From Heliocidaris erythrogramma (Eukaryota; Echinodermata; Echinoidea; Camarodonta; Echinometridae): a stretch of DNA of 64,000 nucleotides. The notes beneath the pieces were generated by a model that was not told the origin of the DNA, did no database searches, and saw nothing but the letters and a program-made list of their open reading frames with translations. Both the position numbers and the translations under genes were made by a program. Shown here one piece after another: positions 13,501 to 22,963 of the stretch (position 1 is the stretch's first letter; every line of letters begins with the position of its first letter). The stretch is taken from NCBI GenBank assembly GCA_025617745.1, contig CM046873.1:29649410-29713409 (forward strand), in the 5' to 3' direction.

Positions 13501-14069
13501 TGTGATTAAAAGTTATTGTGGTGGCATAGCTACGGGGAGACAAGGGGCACTTGCCCCAAATGAATCGTGGAAACATAAATGTAGGGGGAGCTAGAGAAAT
13601 AAAGAGTTGGGGTGAGGAAGACAACTTGAAAGGAAAAACGATCTGATTCCTCTCACATCCTCTAACTCGATTGCCTTGTTCTCTCACATCCCCTGGGTAG
13701 AACCGATACCCTCCCCCTCCCCCGTGACATGCCTTCTGCAAGGCTTAACCCATATTCTACCCCACTGTTTATTTTTTATTTTTTTAAGTACTATATAATT
13801 TTGTAATCGTTATAGTGTTATTTTGTTGTTGCTATATTTTTTTGGTTATTAATATTTTCTTTAATTATTTTTTTTCTCTCTCTCTCTCTCACTCCCTCAG
13901 TATTCCCATCTGCCTTATAAACACATGTCACGTGATAATCGTGATCGTGGCCTTGGTAGGAGCTGGGATGTCGTCTGGTACTGCCCTATATCGTCTAGTT
14001 ATGCGACATCAAGATGTATACCTACCTTGCTATGCTAATATAAGTACTTTCTACGATTATGGACTTTAA
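867..14069 (+). CDS. AAAP-family amino acid transporter (Aa_trans), 8 exons, complete
   Basis: Coding exons: 867-974, 2444-2549, 4916-5087, 8176-8364, 9748-9992, 11180-11398, 12748-12946, 13901-14069. They join in frame with GT-AG introns to give 468 residues. Residues 1-36 form a polar cytosolic N-terminus rich in Ser, Lys and Glu. About 10-11 hydrophobic segments follow. The first has the conserved small-residue stretch ISGKIAGLGVQILPGAVSNT (residues about 53-72), followed by GPWG. Exon 5 holds FAYAGQSVYPTVQHDMKNP, matching the 'FxGHSVFPTIQxDMKxP' signature of AAAP (SLC32/36/38-like) permeases. Members move neutral or cationic amino acids by proton coupling across plasma or vesicle membranes. 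The protein length fits the family (about 400-500 aa). Substrate and membrane cannot be told from sequence. The ATG was chosen because the exon ends at a clean donor and starts a typical acidic/basic cytosolic tail. Introns are filled with repeats. Confidence 0.93.
2040..2335. repeat. Degenerate 16-17 bp minisatellite (GGGGTGTCGGAATATA-like)
   Basis: In intron 1 of the transporter gene a unit close to AGGGGTGTCGGAATATA recurs more than ten times with many point changes. The same unit in reverse orientation recurs at about 11,805-11,892 in intron 6. Confidence 0.75.
2621..2990. mobile_element. TIR-bounded MITE carrying a tRNA-like segment
   Basis: The ends are inverted copies: CCTGTACCTTTGGGGCTATC near 2,636 and its complement near 2,973, then a shared ATGAATATTCAT. 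Inside, on the minus strand (about 2,826-2,758), is a tRNA-like sequence. It has TGGCGCAGTCGG (A-box-like) and AAGTTCGAATCTC (B-box-like). The host lies in the intron after exon 2 of the transporter gene. Confidence 0.7.
4450..4790. repeat. TA/CA microsatellites flanking a CCGAGGAC-motif segment
   Basis: (TA)n and (CA)n runs at about 4,485-4,525 and a CA-rich run at about 4,738-4,785 enclose a 180-bp segment. In it CCGAGGAC or its complement GTCCTCGG occurs several times, often followed by ATTGT. No protein is supported. Confidence 0.6.
5110..5720. mobile_element. TTAA-flanked MITE (GGATAAAGTTGAGTT family), with nested insert
   Basis: The ends are inverted: TTAAAGTAAAGGTTGAGTTT on the left and the complement of TTAAGGATAAAGTTGAGTTC on the right. 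TTAA at both borders suggests a piggyBac-like target site. A second TIR element is nested at 5,439-5,656. Other copies of the host family: 28,451-28,960, 45,000-45,390, 45,635-46,019 and 55,655-56,014. Confidence 0.75.
5439..5656. mobile_element. Nested ~220-bp TIR element (GACCGCTTC ends)
   Basis: The ends are GACCGCTTCGGTAATTATGC and its near complement, which closes in ACAGAAGCGGTC. The same element occupies the equivalent position in the copy at 28,516-28,743. It is absent from the copies at 45,000, 45,635 and 55,655. Confidence 0.75.
5717..6628. mobile_element. 912-bp TTAA-bounded TIR element
   Basis: It begins TTAAAGGAGAATTAACC and ends GGTTAATTTCCCTTTAA, so it has TTAA target sites and 13-bp inverted ends. 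No transposase frame is visible, so it is non-autonomous. It directly abuts the preceding TTAA element, sharing the border TTAA. Confidence 0.75.
7074..7235 (+). repeat. tRNA-headed SINE fragment
   Basis: An A-box-like GTGGTAGCTTGCATGG is followed at tRNA spacing by the B-box-like GGTTCGATCCC (about 7,137-7,147). A SINE body that mentions 'TTGGACAAGATGTTTTACCC' follows. It does not fold into a clean tRNA and continues into a body, so it is read as a SINE, not a gene. Confidence 0.65.
7246..7421. mobile_element. pogo/Tigger-like MITE
   Basis: TA-flanked ends CAGTGAAACCTGTATATA and GCTAAAGCAGGTTTGACTG are inverted relatives of each other. The 86-bp element at 35,132-35,217 has the same two ends and looks like an internal deletion of it. 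Confidence 0.8.
7637..8010. mobile_element. Young fold-back element with ~140-bp near-perfect arms
   Basis: The left arm (about 7,637-7,783) is repeated as its complement on the right (about 7,871-8,010). Examples are GACTCTTTTTATTGAT with its mate ATCAATAAAAAGAGTC, and GAGCAATTGCACTGGACTC matching GAGTCCAGTGCAATTGCTC. The few mismatches imply recent origin or gene conversion. The loop is about 90 bp and itself contains a small palindrome (TCCCTGAGATTTTTCAGGGA). It lies in intron 3 of the transporter gene, about 165 bp before exon 4. Confidence 0.85.
8376..8530. repeat. CCAAT-core hairpin element copy
   Basis: A diverged member of the family described at 31,382-31,520. The ends GTTTTCATGAAAC and GTTTTATGAAACGGGG are inverted, and the core 'GCTATTGAAATCAGAGCATT' matches the family core. 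It immediately follows exon 4 of the transporter gene. Confidence 0.6.
8768..9040. mobile_element. GGCGGATCC-type MITE
   Basis: It starts ATGGCGGATTTAGGGGG and ends ATCATGGATCCGTCCGTGGG, with poly-C and poly-T tracts and 'TTGTCAGAAAATTGTCT' inside. Relatives lie at 11,537-11,645, 13,131-13,330 and 14,072-14,165. Confidence 0.6.
9060..9345 (+). repeat. Homopurine GA/GAA tract
   Basis: Nearly all A and G: (GA)n, then (GAA)n and (AAAGA)n, in the intron before exon 5 of the transporter gene. Long hydrophobic frames on the opposite strand are artefacts of this low-complexity DNA. Confidence 0.85.
10255..10870. repeat. Repeat block with GTCCGTCC start, AGGTCA words and SINE tail
   Basis: It begins GTCCGTCCGTCC and has diverged tandem segments of the type 'CAAACTTGGTA...CATCACCATA'. 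They end in AGGTCAAAGGTCA-like words at about 10,496, 10,636 and 10,834. At about 10,690-10,775 a short segment with 'AAGCGCTTAGAGACATC' and GGCGCTATATAA plus (ATT)n is the 3' tail of a SINE. It lies in intron 5 of the transporter gene. Confidence 0.6.
11537..11645. mobile_element. GGCGGATCC-type MITE, short
   Basis: Inverted ends AGTGGCGGATTAGAGC and TGGATCCGCCCCTG enclose a poly-C run and 'TCAGAAAATTTTCTGAG'. Same family as 8,768-9,040. Confidence 0.65.
11805..11892. repeat. Reverse-oriented copy of the 16-17 bp minisatellite
   Basis: About five units of TTTCGACACCCTTATT-type sequence. They are the complement of the GGGTGTCGAAACATA unit seen at 2,040-2,335. Confidence 0.65.
12490..12641. 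repeat. Perfect ~75-bp-arm palindrome flanked by (TA)n
   Basis: The sequence AGAGAAACAATTAATGAAGT through GTTGGAATTC is followed almost at once by its exact complement. The centre is about 12,566 (TTTTCATAAATAAATATAAA). (TA)n lies on both outer sides at about 12,432-12,454 and 12,641-12,657. It lies in intron 6 of the transporter gene, about 105 bp before exon 7. Confidence 0.9.
13131..13330. mobile_element. GGCGTATCC-type MITE
   Basis: The ends AGCGGCGTATCCAGGATT and CCCGGATACGCCACTGG are inverted. Two internal G runs and one C run of 10-13 bases are present. It lies between exons 7 and 8 of the transporter gene. Confidence 0.7.
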
Positions 14070-14169
14070 CCACAGGCGGCTCGGGAGTCTACCCCCATAT
14101 TTTTTGCTTGTCAGAAGTTTTGCGGAATTTGACTCCCCTTTTACAAAATCCTGGATCCGCCCCTGGTAA

Positions 14170-14478
14170 CACTTGATGGGAGATGCAAGCTATGTCCTTG
14201 AGCAAGGCATTTTATCTACATTGCTTCTCTCCAACGGCACCCAGGTGTTAAGTGGATACCATACCCGGTAGGACGCAAAAGTCATTGTGGTTGGATTAGC
14301 ATGTGCGCGCCCGTAAAAAGGCGACTGGCTGGAATGTTCCCCAGTGGAGTGGAGAAGGTGCATACATTGTGTGCAGGCAAGATTGAATACGATGACCGGG
14401 GTAATAATATATCCGTAAAGCACTTAGAAACATCGTAGTTGTACTACAGACGCTATTTAAATCCAGATTATTATTCTT
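14170..14478 (+). repeat. SINE (headless copy of the 48,585-48,890 family)
   Basis: The body matches the copy at 48,660-48,890: AGCAAGGCATTTTATCTACA, CACCCAGGTGTTAAGTGG, AAAGTCATTGTGGTTGG and GGCTGGAATG. It ends with TAAAGCACTTAGAAACATC, CGCTATTTAAATCC and (ATT)n. The tRNA head is missing or eroded here. Confidence 0.75.
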
Positions 14479-14991
14479 ATAACCCATGATTTATCAGGTT
14501 TAAGTAAATATCAATGAAAGTATACATCACTACCTGAATAACATAAGCCCCCCCCCCCCCAAAAAAAAAAAAAAAAAATGTTTGTTTATCAGAAGTGTAA
14601 CATGTGGTCGTTAGCGGAGTCGAAAATGACCCCTATTTTGCATACTTCTTTCAAGAAAATATTCACAAAATATGACCTCTTTTTCATGTTTTTGCATAAA
14701 AACACATACAAAGATGTAACCTTATAGACTTGACTTTTTGGGTACACATTCACAAAGCAGTGCCCAATCATTTTCGTCGAATTGGGCTTATGTTATCCGA
14801 GTCGAATGTTCCTTTTTCAAATATTATTATTATGACCCTTTTTCGTGAAATTTCACCTTGCTTCTTCAGAAAACGGTCCCCCTTTTTTCAAAATCCCCGG
14901 TCCTTTCGATGTTCGCGAACATCCCAGAAAAATTGCCCCCTTTTGCGAAACATGAATTTTCTAACTTTCATGCGTACGCAAAGTCAATTTG

Positions 14992-15136
14992 CAGTGTTTC
15001 ATAAAACTTGATATCTATGACAAGTTACAAGAACAGTTATAAGCTACTTAAATACTTGCATCTGACTGGCTGAGAGCATTGTGTCATATAGATATGTGGC
15101 AGTTGCTATTGATAATAAATTTTATGAAACGGTGCC
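14992..15136. repeat. CCAAT-core hairpin element copy
   Basis: Ends GTTTCATAAAACTTG and AATTTTATGAAACGG; core CTTGCATCTGACTGGCTGAG. Confidence 0.7.
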
Positions 15137-16025
15137 CAGATATAATAATACGTTTGGTAATCCGCGCTTTTTAAACAGGTTCCCTGTTGTTAACTGCTTA
15201 AAATAATTTACTGTGGAGGTCGGTGTAATACTGAGATTATGTTCATGTTTGAAGTATTTTGTATTCATTATAATTATACTCTGTTTAAAAATAATAGAGT
15301 AATTACTGACATTACACCGGGTGAGTGAAATAGAGGGAAATTGCACTCTGTACTCGATAAACCCTCGATATTCACTCCTGAAAAGTGATCAATGACGTGA
15401 CTTCAGGGGGAGTGAATATAGAGTGAAAATTCACTTTAAAAAAAATTCTTTTAGCAAGCATAGGCCCCATCTGTCGTTATTTACTTTTGGTATTTTGTGT
15501 ATTTTTAACAGGTGCACCATCGTTACCTATTCAGAATAATTTAGTGTTTATAGGTCATCGTGATACGAGTATGTTTAGGTTTATATTATTGTATTTATTA
15601 TTCATTACATTATATACTATCTTTTTTTTGCAATATAGAGGCTGATCCGGTAGGTAAAAAGGTGCAATAATTATGATGTAATTAGTATGTACCCTTTATT
15701 TCTCCTGATAACTATAATTATGAGATTTATTGTATTTAAAAGAAAATGTGGAATGATAAACGATAATAATAACCCAAACGGAATATGATTCACCAATAAT
15801 AATCTAATAGTTTGGTTCCAAATTCTAGAATCACGTATATCCAGCAATAAAAAAGGAATATAAAATAATGCGTTCATGAGTACGTTGAATAAGTGCCTTT
15901 ATCAAGTCTTATGGACTCGGCAAAATTATATTATTATTACTGCATTAAATGTTTACCATCTTGGAAGGTGTATATTACGGAGAATGATTCATGTATTTGT
16001 CGACTTGCACTTGACTTGCCTTGAA

Positions 16026-16490
16026 GTATAAGACCTGTTTACTAATCTATTTCAGTTTATGCATGTTTCTCTCCAGAATCCTTATAGTTACCAATTATTT
16101 AGTGCACCTGCTATGCATAATGGCATCTCTATGGATGGAATCCTTTTTGCATACATTAGTTGTTGCTGTGTCGGACAAGCACTATGAACATGACGAACAA
16201 AGAAGCGGACAATTTATGCAGCTCCTCATTGTACCCTTCACAATTGCACTGGTTAACAAAAGAACATCCATTCATTGCTATCCTGTAAAAATATGTAGAA
16301 CAGGTGTCACATAATAGCAGTGAAGGGATGTCCTTTTGTCTACTAGAGCTATTGTGGAGGGTAGAATGAGGAGCTGCATAAATTGTCCGCTCTCTTTGTC
16401 ATCGTGTTCATAGTGAAGCCTCTTGCAAGCTTTTGAGTCGTCAAGAGAAAAGTTTGTTAAACAAGTATGCATAGAATTAGTAAACAGGTC
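16026..16490. repeat. Tail-to-tail inverted pair of a protein-coding fragment
   Basis: The left arm read on + and the right arm read on - both begin AGACCTGTTTACTAAT. They encode alignable peptides: KHYEHDEQRSGQFMQLLI on the left and LHYEHDDKESGQFMQLLI on the right, then IALV(N/D)KRTS(I/L)HCY. Over 36 aligned codons I count about nine synonymous third-position changes against about eight changed residues. The protein is not recognised. The arms meet at a palindromic junction near 16,300. There is no start codon or full exon context, so it is most likely a duplicated gene or transposon fragment. Confidence 0.6.
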
Positions 16491-16499
16491 TATTTTGAG

Positions 16500-16985
16500 A
16501 GTAAGACCCCTGTTTCACCGGAATCCTTAGGAGTCTCCGGGCGCCCCGAGACTGGTCTCGGGTAGGTTTCAAATGTAAACGCACGAAACCTACCCGAGAC
16601 CACTTCTGAGCAAACCAGTCTCGGACTACCTATAGCGATGTGGCCCGAGACTGGTTCGGGGCGCCCTGAGACTCCTTAGGATCCGGTGTAAACGCTAACC
16701 AACCAGAGTCTGGTTTGTGAGCTGTTAGCACATGTGGAATGATTGCGTCATCGCAAACACAGCGCACGCTAAGTAGGTACAGTCCGCCCACCGTCCCACA
16801 ACGTCCGCCGCAAACTGTCTCGGGTAGCTTTGCATAATTATATGTCGGTGTAAACCACAAAAAGCAGTCTCGGGGCGCCCCGAGACTCCGTACGATATCG
16901 GTGTAACAGGGATCCAAAAATATGGGTTAGTTTAATATTTGGAAACAAGTCTCGGGTAGGTATTTCGGTGTAACAGGGATCTAAT
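16500..16985. repeat. Cluster of GGGCGCCCCGAGACT / TCTCGGGTAGG inverted repeats
   Basis: CGGGCGCCCCGAGACTGG, its variants and TCTCGGGTAGG(T) occur at least eight times in both orientations. They are interleaved with 'GGTGTAAAC' and 'CGGTGTAACAGGGATC'. It looks like nested or tandem copies of a small TIR element. Confidence 0.65.
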
Positions 16986-17167
16986 ATACCTCAGCCACAC
17001 CGCGTACCGACCGACTCCTCACCGATTCGAAACAAACTGATTCTTGCACATTCGGGGTAATGTATTTTTATTTCGGTTTGTTGTCTGTTTCGTTGATGTG
17101 ACTGAAATATCACATAAATTCGATATGGTGCTCATTTGATTTAATCGATTCATCTATAAAATGGTGT

Positions 17168-17460
17168 CTTTTTCTTTCCTTCCCCCCCTCTCTCTCTCTC
17201 TCTCTCTCCCGGCGAGTTCTCTTCTCTAATATGCCTAATTGATCTCTTCTCCCTGACTCTCCCCTCTTTCTTCTCCCCTCTCTCCCTCTCTCTCCCTCTG
17301 TCCACCCTCTCTCTCTCTTTCCCTCCCTCTCTCCTATCCTCTCTCTCCTCCCCTCTCTCTCCTCACCTCTCTCTCCTCCCCCATTCCTCTCTTCTCCCTC
17401 CCCCTCTCTCACTCTCCCCTCTCTCTCTCCCCTCTCTGTCTGTCCCCTTCTCTTTCGTCT
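17168..17460 (+). repeat. Homopyrimidine CT tract (~290 bp)
   Basis: Nearly uninterrupted C/T: (CT)n, CCCTCT and TCTCTCCT. The charged Arg/Glu/Gly frame on the opposite strand is an artefact of the tract. The tract can form triplex DNA in principle. Confidence 0.85.
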
Positions 17461-17489
17461 TGTCTTGGCCTTATACTTATATATGATGT

Positions 17490-17600
17490 ATTGCACTGAA
17501 CTGAACTGAACTGAACTTGAACTTGAACTTTATTTATCCAATTACAATACAAAACATGAAACAAAATGTATACAAATTAAAAAGGAACCAGAAAATAGCT
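17490..17600 (-). repeat. Possible non-LTR element 3' tail
   Basis: Read on the minus strand, AATAAAGTTCAAGTTCAAG is followed by CAGTTCAGTTCAG. A short tandem (GTTCAAG/GTTCAG) tail behind AATAAA resembles the 3' ends of some LINE families. Weak evidence. Confidence 0.35.
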
Positions 17601-17893
17601 TGAATGCTAATCGAGTCTGGTACCTTTAAAAATTGGATAACATTGTTTGCTAATAGAATAAACAACAAAAAATGTAATGGTAAATATGTATGAAGAGGAA
17701 AAAAAAATTATAATACAATATATATATATATATATACAACATTATGGGGAATCCTAACAATGCGGTTTATTCCGTCACAATAGAAATTCGACGTTGTGGG
17801 GAAACGAAACCGTGTGTTAATGGGAATGATAACAATAGGCTGAGATAAAAGGATTCCCCCTAACGCTGGAAAAAGAGTTATGATTATAATATA

Positions 17894-19549
17894 CAGTTAA
17901 CAACAAAATTATTCATACCCCTTGGAAAATTCTAGTTTTTTGCATTTTTCCTAAAAATGAATGGTTAAATGAAGTTACTTGCACATCACTTGAATACATT
18001 GAGTTATCATGAATGAATGCCGTTTCCGGTTTCACCTCATTTGCATAACAACAGAAAAGGTGAGTTATCCAAACTGGGCGATGTTCAAAAATTATTCATA
18101 CCCTTGGTGATTTATTGACTTTGTCAATCAGTATGAATCCGATCCTTGTGATTAATGCTTGTAATTCACATTATTTTAATACACCGTCACAAGGCTTCCG
18201 GAGGGGTCTCTGCCGGGATATCAGGCCAGTACCTGTTCTCCAATGGCTCAATCTCCTTGAGGATGTGTCCACACATGCCTTCACCTGACCTTCAGGGAGT
18301 TCATTAGATTTCGTGTCCTACAGGTGATGCAGTTATCGACTTCATGATGACAGGACTATGATATTGAAATTTTCGGTCATTTATTCCATGCATTTTAATG
18401 AAAATTCTGTATCTACTTATGAAGCAAAGCACCATTCCTGAAGAGCCCTTCCCTTTTGCACTGCCTGTGGGAGGGTTCACCTTTATTCATTGGCCCCATT
18501 CTTAATCAGAGTGCTCAGGAAGGCCATGTTGGTGATATTAAAGTCATTGCATGACTCTAACGTCAGGTCACCATGAATAACAGTATGTAACCTTTGAGTA
18601 CCATACACATCCCACATTGACTGTTACTGTATATCAATCTTCATATGGTATATTCTTTGTATCTTTGGTATGAAAGCTACAATCCTTGATATCAAAATAA
18701 ATGTACAAACCAAATTTATACCATATGCCCTCCATGTTACCAGCTGCAGTGCACAAAATGCTACCAAATTGACAGTGCACTGGAACATAAAGATCAGTAT
18801 TTTAAGCTTCACTAGAGTACCCACTTGCAGGTGTCCATATCAAATCAGTGTAACTGAATAAACTGATAAAATTGGCACCATCCAACCTTTAGACAACTGC
18901 CATGGCCTCCCTAAACATTCTTAATAATAATGGAACAAAAGTATCAGGAAATACCTTCCCTTGACAGTGCAACAGTGAATGCCTCTAGGGAAGTCTCTCC
19001 AGGAAGAGTGCTTTGTTTCAACTTAGATACAGTATTGTCATTAAAATGTAAGGAATATTAACGAAAATATCAATATCATAGTCCTATCCTCATGACGTCT
19101 AAAACTACACCACCTGCAACACACAAAATCTGCTTTAAATCCATCGAATCCCCTGAAGACCAGGTGATGGCATGTGTGGACAACATCCTCAAGGAGATTG
19201 GGCCATCGGAGACCAGGTATTGGCCTGATATTTCAGTAGAGACCTCCAGAAGCATTGTGACAGTGTGAAGAAAGTGTTACGAGCATTAATCACAAGGACT
19301 GGATTCATACTGATTGACAAAGTCAATAGATCACCAAGGGTATGAATAATTTTGAACATCACCCAGTTTGGATAATTCACCTTTTCTATTGTTATGCAAA
19401 TGAGTGAAACCAGAAACAGCATTCATTTGCAGATGATAACTAAATGTATTCAAGTGATGTGCAATTAAATTCATTTAACCATTCATTTTTAGGAAAAATG
19501 CAAAAAACTAGAATTTTCCAAGGGGTATGAATAATTTTGTTGTTAACTG
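17894..19549. mobile_element. Tc1/mariner-like fold-back transposon, ~650-bp arms
   Basis: The ends are CAGTTAACAACAAAATTATT and its exact complement, flanked by TA on both sides (17,892-17,893 and 19,550-19,551). Homology between the arms runs inward about 650 bp: left about 17,894-18,540, right about 18,880-19,549. A 340-bp spacer separates them. Matching landmarks include TGACTTTGTCAATCAGTATG with its mate, and 'CTCAAGGAGATTG'. No transposase frame is intact. CAGT ends with TA duplication fit the Tc1/mariner group. Confidence 0.85.
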
Positions 19550-20384
19550 TATTTATATATTCTCATAACCTTAACAATGTACCGTTTGGGGGCGGTATAA
19601 CCTAAAATAGAGTTTTATGCTATATTGTGATACCTACACTATAGTCATATTATAATGTAGTTCAATAAAAATTCAATTCGCTTCATTCATGTATATTTTA
19701 TTTTTATATATTGGTTATTGTTACGTTTATGAAGTTTCAAGAATATGTAAATTGAAGTTTATTAAAATAAAATAGACAATAAAGATTCTCACCTGGAAAC
19801 TGATGTTTTTATTTTACTCGAGTATGAATGGGGCGTAAGGGCGTCGTGTGCAGCGGCCAGTGTGGAAAATATTTGAAATTATGAATAAATATAAGAAATT
19901 CCATCTTGGTGGTGATGCCGTGTAGATGGTGGATGTGGATGTGGATGACGCACACTTTATTCGATATTATATAACTGTCAGTGATACCCGTACTTTTTTT
20001 TCTTTATTTTGCCCCTTCACTCATTTCTCTAGAAATAGGGGGAACTGTTATGCACGCATACATATCTATAATAATACACTCGATAGAAATAGAACTTTCC
20101 GAAATGTGGACGGGGATGAACCCTTATGCTTATACGATGTAAACTGAGTGGCACATTCGTAAGCTTTCGGCTTCACGAGGGCCCATCTTCCGTTACTTAT
20201 CAGCAGGGGCAACGATTTCTTGTCAGGGCCGGTGGGGGGGGGGGGGGGGGGGCTGTGATCATCCCCCAAATTCCCCAAATAAGATTTGGCATTATTTTTG
20301 TAGTATAAAAACTTTGCGTTTCGGCGGATTCTTCAGTAAATTATGTTTATCATTTTGCGAGGTCGCGTATAGCGGGAAAAAGGG

Positions 20385-20446
20385 CGGATCCAAGCCTGAT
20401 ATGAGCGCTATATAAATATCCAATATTATTATTATTATTATTATTA
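20385..20446 (+). repeat. SINE 3' tail remnant
   Basis: TGAGCGCTATATAAATATCC followed by (ATT)n matches the tail of the SINEs at 10,690-10,775 and 14,170-14,478. Confidence 0.5.
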
Positions 20447-20449
20447 ACC

Positions 20450-21436
20450 ATTTAAGCCAAACAAAAAGATATATAAAAACGAAAAAATTACACACAACCC
20501 CCCCCCCCAACAATCTGGGTATTTCTTATTTTCGCGGGGGAAAATCCTACAAGGATACCGTTCCCCTCGAATAATTCAAGGGACAGGCGTCCGCCGTCCC
20601 CATGTAGTGACCCTGCAATAGGACCTACAGGGCGTTTACTCTAGAGAATGTAAACGTCCTATAGGGCGTTTTCATTTTCTGTTGTGAAAAAAAGGGAATC
20701 TCTGCCTTAATAAACTAGACAAGGAAAAGAAATGAGAAAGACAGACTTTAAAAGAAGCACGACTGAAGGGGATTTCAAAGATAGAGAGATATGATTATAG
20801 AAAGGAAGAAATTAACGAAAAGTGAATAAAGAGAGGAGACTGAGTATAAGGAAGAGAAAACAAATAATGAATAAAAAGAAAGAATAACGAGAAAACATAG
20901 AACTTAAAATAATGAAGGACAAGGAAAAGTAATTATGAAGTATTAAAAGTACAAGAAATACAAAAGGAAATTACATAAGAAAAATAGGAATAAAAAAAGG
21001 GAAAAGTGATGAAATTAAGCGAAAGAGAGAGGGGAGAGGAGAAAAAAGTATTACTAGTATATTGACAAATCAATTGAAATTAGGGAATGGGCCATGATGC
21101 TATTTCGTAATGCAGGTGTACATTTTCATCATGATTTCATCATGATTTCATGACTGTTGGAACTCTGTAAAATAATGAGACTCTCATTACTTTACAGAGT
21201 TCCAACTCGGTCACACTATTACTCAATACCCTATGACGCATCATTTTGTTATTATGTTATCCTCCAAAAGCAACATCGGCCGTTCGAGCAGAGTTGGTCT
21301 AAAATATATGATGATATATGAATGAATCAAAATATGTCTTCTTTAAAAAAGTAGAGTGACCCCATCCGTAGACGGGGAATTACGGTTCTCACACATCTCG
21401 GTATTGCCGAAGCTCGATACCATTCAATCTGTTTCG
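20450..21436. other. Intergenic AT/purine-rich stretch
   Basis: No exon seen. A G run of about 20 lies just left at about 20,234. A purine-rich stretch runs at about 20,700-21,050. A short palindrome at 21,157-21,209 (TTGGAACTCTGTAAA with its complement) precedes the LINE. Confidence 0.5.
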
Positions 21437-22734
21437 ATTTTTTATGGCGAGGGAGGGACAAAATAAAAAGAAGCACCTTATATCTAGATTATAAACAAGG
21501 GGGGCTAAAGATGCTTAATTTTAAACTTTTTGTTATGGTACAGAGGGTAATGTGGATCAAAAGACTCGTAACTGGAGATCAGAAGGTAAAATGGAAAAAA
21601 TACTTTAAATTTCTTCTCAGACCATTCGGTGGTAATTTCATTTTTTATTGCAACCTTTCGCCTGATATGATCAATGTAAAGTTACCCAAATATTATCAGG
21701 AAATGCTTAGTATTTGGTTTGATGTGAATGTGTTTATTATAAAGGATATAAGTAATAAAAGAAACGAAATTTTCTTTAACAATAGATATATTCAGAAGAA
21801 AGGAAAACCATTTTTTCATGAAAGTCTTTTTCTTAAAAATACATTTAAATTGCATCATATTACGGATGAAGAAGGTGCACTTAAGTCAGACACTTATTTC
21901 ACATGTATGGGACTAGATGAAGAAGAAATAACAGTGATCAAAGAAATATTTGCAAACACTCCTGGAGAATGGAAACGTGAATTTAAAGGGCATACTTTGG
22001 TTGATGGGTTAAAAATTGAATTTAGGTTCTGTAAAAAAGTTTTCCAATTTGAATCAGTATGTTCGAAGAATTTGTATAGGGCTTGTATTAATAAGATGGC
22101 CGATATTCCAATTAGTTTTCACAATTTAGAATCATCATACAATATGTCGATTAAAGAAATTGAAAAAGTCTTTTATCGTCCTAGATTAAGTACCTTGGAC
22201 AACAAATTGAGAGAATTTCAATTTAAATTACTATATAATATTGTTTTTGTAAATCATCATCTACACAGGTTTCAATTTATAGCAAGTAACAAATGTTCTT
22301 TTTGTGGTAAAGATGAGGAAACATATAGACATATATTTATGGATTGTGAGACAGTAGGGACATTGTGGAAATTATGTAGTGTTCTGTTTAATCTTCCAAT
22401 TCTTAAAGAATTAAGTTGGAAGGAAATCCATATTGGGGTAGATGAGGCAGCTGAAAATAGACAATTAGTTAATCATATAGTTTTACTAATTAAATATTTA
22501 ATATACCTTGGGAGAGGAAAAAATAAGCCACCGAATGCGGAAGAGATACGAGAAAAGCTACTTAAGAGTAAAGAAGAAGAAAAGAAGATTGCATTCGAGC
22601 GAAACACATTAACAAGACATTATAAAAAATGGGAATATCTAAAAGTATTATGCACTAATCAAAACCAGAAAGATGATGGGAGGGGGCTGCCGGGTTCGCC
22701 CACTCAGGGGCTTGATCGATCCTCGCCGCTGTAG
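21437..22734 (+). pseudogene. 5'-truncated non-LTR retrotransposon ORF2, C-terminal part
   Basis: An open frame of 407 codons from the Met at 21,511 extends upstream in frame to at least 21,437. There it encodes FDFLWRGRDKIKRS and LDYKQGGLKML, the conserved 'FLWxG...GGLxM' block downstream of the reverse transcriptase fingers/palm in L1/Tx1-type LINEs. At residues about 261-280 CSFCGKDEETYRHIFMDC gives a C-x2-C-x7-H-x4-C motif (zf-RVT/CCHC-like), preceded by REFQFKLLYNI. The YxDD catalytic part and the endonuclease are missing, so the copy is dead. 5' truncation is the usual outcome of target-primed reverse transcription. The intact long frame suggests a fairly recent insertion. It ends in low-complexity DNA (22,740-22,860, T/G-rich). 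Confidence 0.85.
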
Positions 22735-22963
22735 ACTGTCTCTTTGTTTTTTTTTTTTTGTTTTTTTTTTTGTTTTTTTTTTGTTTGTTTTTTGTTTGTT
22801 TGTTTGTTTTTTGTTTTTTGTTTGTCTTTGTTTTTGTTTGTTTTAGTTTTTGTGGGTGGGAGGGAGTGGTTATTTTTAATTATGTTTATTGTTCGTCGTC
22901 TGTCCTGTGATTTTTTTTTTTAAGGGGGCGGGGGGAGGGCATGGCCAAATTAATTTCCGATTC

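Larger units (their letters stand above)
14070..17167. other. Intergenic repeat-rich stretch, left part
   Basis: No gene exon was recognised. It holds the 3' flank of the transporter gene, a GGCGGATCC MITE (about 14,072-14,165), a SINE (14,170-14,478), a poly-C/poly-A element (about 14,548-14,950) and a CCAAT hairpin copy (14,992-15,136). Further right are a coding-like inverted pair (16,026-16,490) and a GGCGCCCCGAGAC repeat cluster (16,500-16,985). The rest is plain AT-rich DNA. Confidence 0.6.

Noticed and set aside
17110-17496. Arg/Glu/Gly-rich frame on the minus strand
   Set aside because: Pure product of the CT tract; composition changes at the tract edges.
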